Positions 12,369 to 12,576 of a stretch of 12,576 bases of DNA are shown piece after piece (the stretch's first letter is position 1; each line of letters begins with the position of its first letter). The translations under genes and the position numbers were made by a program. Source of the stretch: Deltaproteobacteria bacterium (lineage in GTDB: Bacteria > Myxococcota > Myxococcia > Myxococcales > Myxococcaceae); contig VGRA01000024.1 of the NCBI GenBank assembly GCA_016875515.1, positions 1-12,576 of the forward strand. The letters run 5' to 3'. The notes beneath the pieces were generated by a model that worked only from the letters and a program-made list of their open reading frames with translations, did no database searches and had not been told where the DNA came from.

Positions 12369-12576
12369 GAGGCGTTCCTGCTGCGCGTGGATGACGTCCA
12401 GCCAGAAGGCCCGGCCGCGGTACTGGCTCATCTTCCCGAGCAGCCTCCCGTGCCGGAACAGCAGGAACGTGGGGATGCCGAACAGCGCGTAGCGGCGGGC
12501 CAGCGCCATGTGCGCGTAGGCGTTCACCTTCACCAGCCGCACCTTCGCCCCGTCCAGCTCCGGGAGCAGCCCCGGC
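12360..12576 (-). CDS. Thioredoxin-like protein, C-terminal part (cut by right edge)
   Basis: The last 71 complete codons of a minus-strand protein, ending at TGA 12362-12360. The visible part shows the second half of a thioredoxin fold: a strand VRLVKVNAY, a helix HMALARRYALF, the cis-proline motif GIPTFLLF, then RHGRLLGKMSQYRGR and a closing helix. The CxxC active site would lie beyond the window, so it is unknown whether this is a redox-active thioredoxin or a redox-dead relative. It is convergent with the reductase, 17 bp between stops, and shares the terminator hairpin. No link to the homogentisate genes is implied. Confidence 0.8.
   Translation of the reverse strand, partial: PGLLPELDGAKVRLVKVNAYAHMALARRYALFGIPTFLLFRHGRLLGKMSQYRGRAFWLDVIHAQQERLPG

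Overview
The window is very GC-rich DNA with almost exclusively G or C in third codon positions, frequent GTG starts and tightly packed genes. Together with a lipoprotein carrying Asp-Ala-Gly/Asp-Gly-Gly linkers, this suggests a myxobacterium (Myxococcota). That placement is inference from style and gene content, not from a marker gene. I see no rRNA, tRNA, CRISPR array, insertion sequence or phage genes.

Region 1 (1-1591, all minus strand) is an envelope-stress style operon read right to left. It encodes a Spy/CpxP-like LTxxQ protein, a 54-residue secreted His/Cys-rich peptide, an OmpR/CpxR-type response regulator, and the N-terminus of a membrane histidine kinase that runs off the left edge. 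Gaps are 28, 6 and 3 bp. Upstream of the first gene lie tandem GTGTGAAG repeats with a 10-bp period, which look like a binding site for an OmpR-family regulator. This is the part of the window most likely to hold something undescribed.

Region 2 (1719-2400, minus strand) is a HigBA/Gp49-like toxin-antitoxin pair. An AT-rich leader with a perfect 8-bp inverted repeat precedes it. The toxin frame continues upstream of any usable start codon, so the toxin may be damaged or start unusually.

Region 3 (2428-5202) holds a full-length UvrD/PcrA-type helicase (minus) divergent from a small hotdog-fold thioesterase-like gene (plus), with only 42 bp between the two GTG starts. A doubtful short hydrophobic minus-strand frame follows in the 357-bp gap up to 5553.

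Region 4 (5554-7260, plus) is a secreted lipoprotein with a bacterial Ig-like domain and a GHL10-type glycoside-hydrolase-like domain.

Region 5 (7307-12342, plus) is a homogentisate (tyrosine/phenylalanine) degradation cluster: fumarylacetoacetase, maleylacetoacetate isomerase, 4-hydroxyphenylpyruvate dioxygenase, homogentisate 1,2-dioxygenase and an aldo/keto reductase. The first four enzymes take 4-hydroxyphenylpyruvate to fumarate and acetoacetate. The role of the reductase is not explained by the known pathway. The cluster ends at a strong nested hairpin that contains the stop codons of both the reductase and a convergent thioredoxin-like gene, which is cut by the right edge.

Several genes that begin transcription units (helicase, hotdog, lipoprotein, fumarylacetoacetase) lack a good ribosome-binding site. 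Instead each has a TA-starting hexamer at exactly -15 to -10 from the start codon, consistent with leaderless or very short leader mRNAs.
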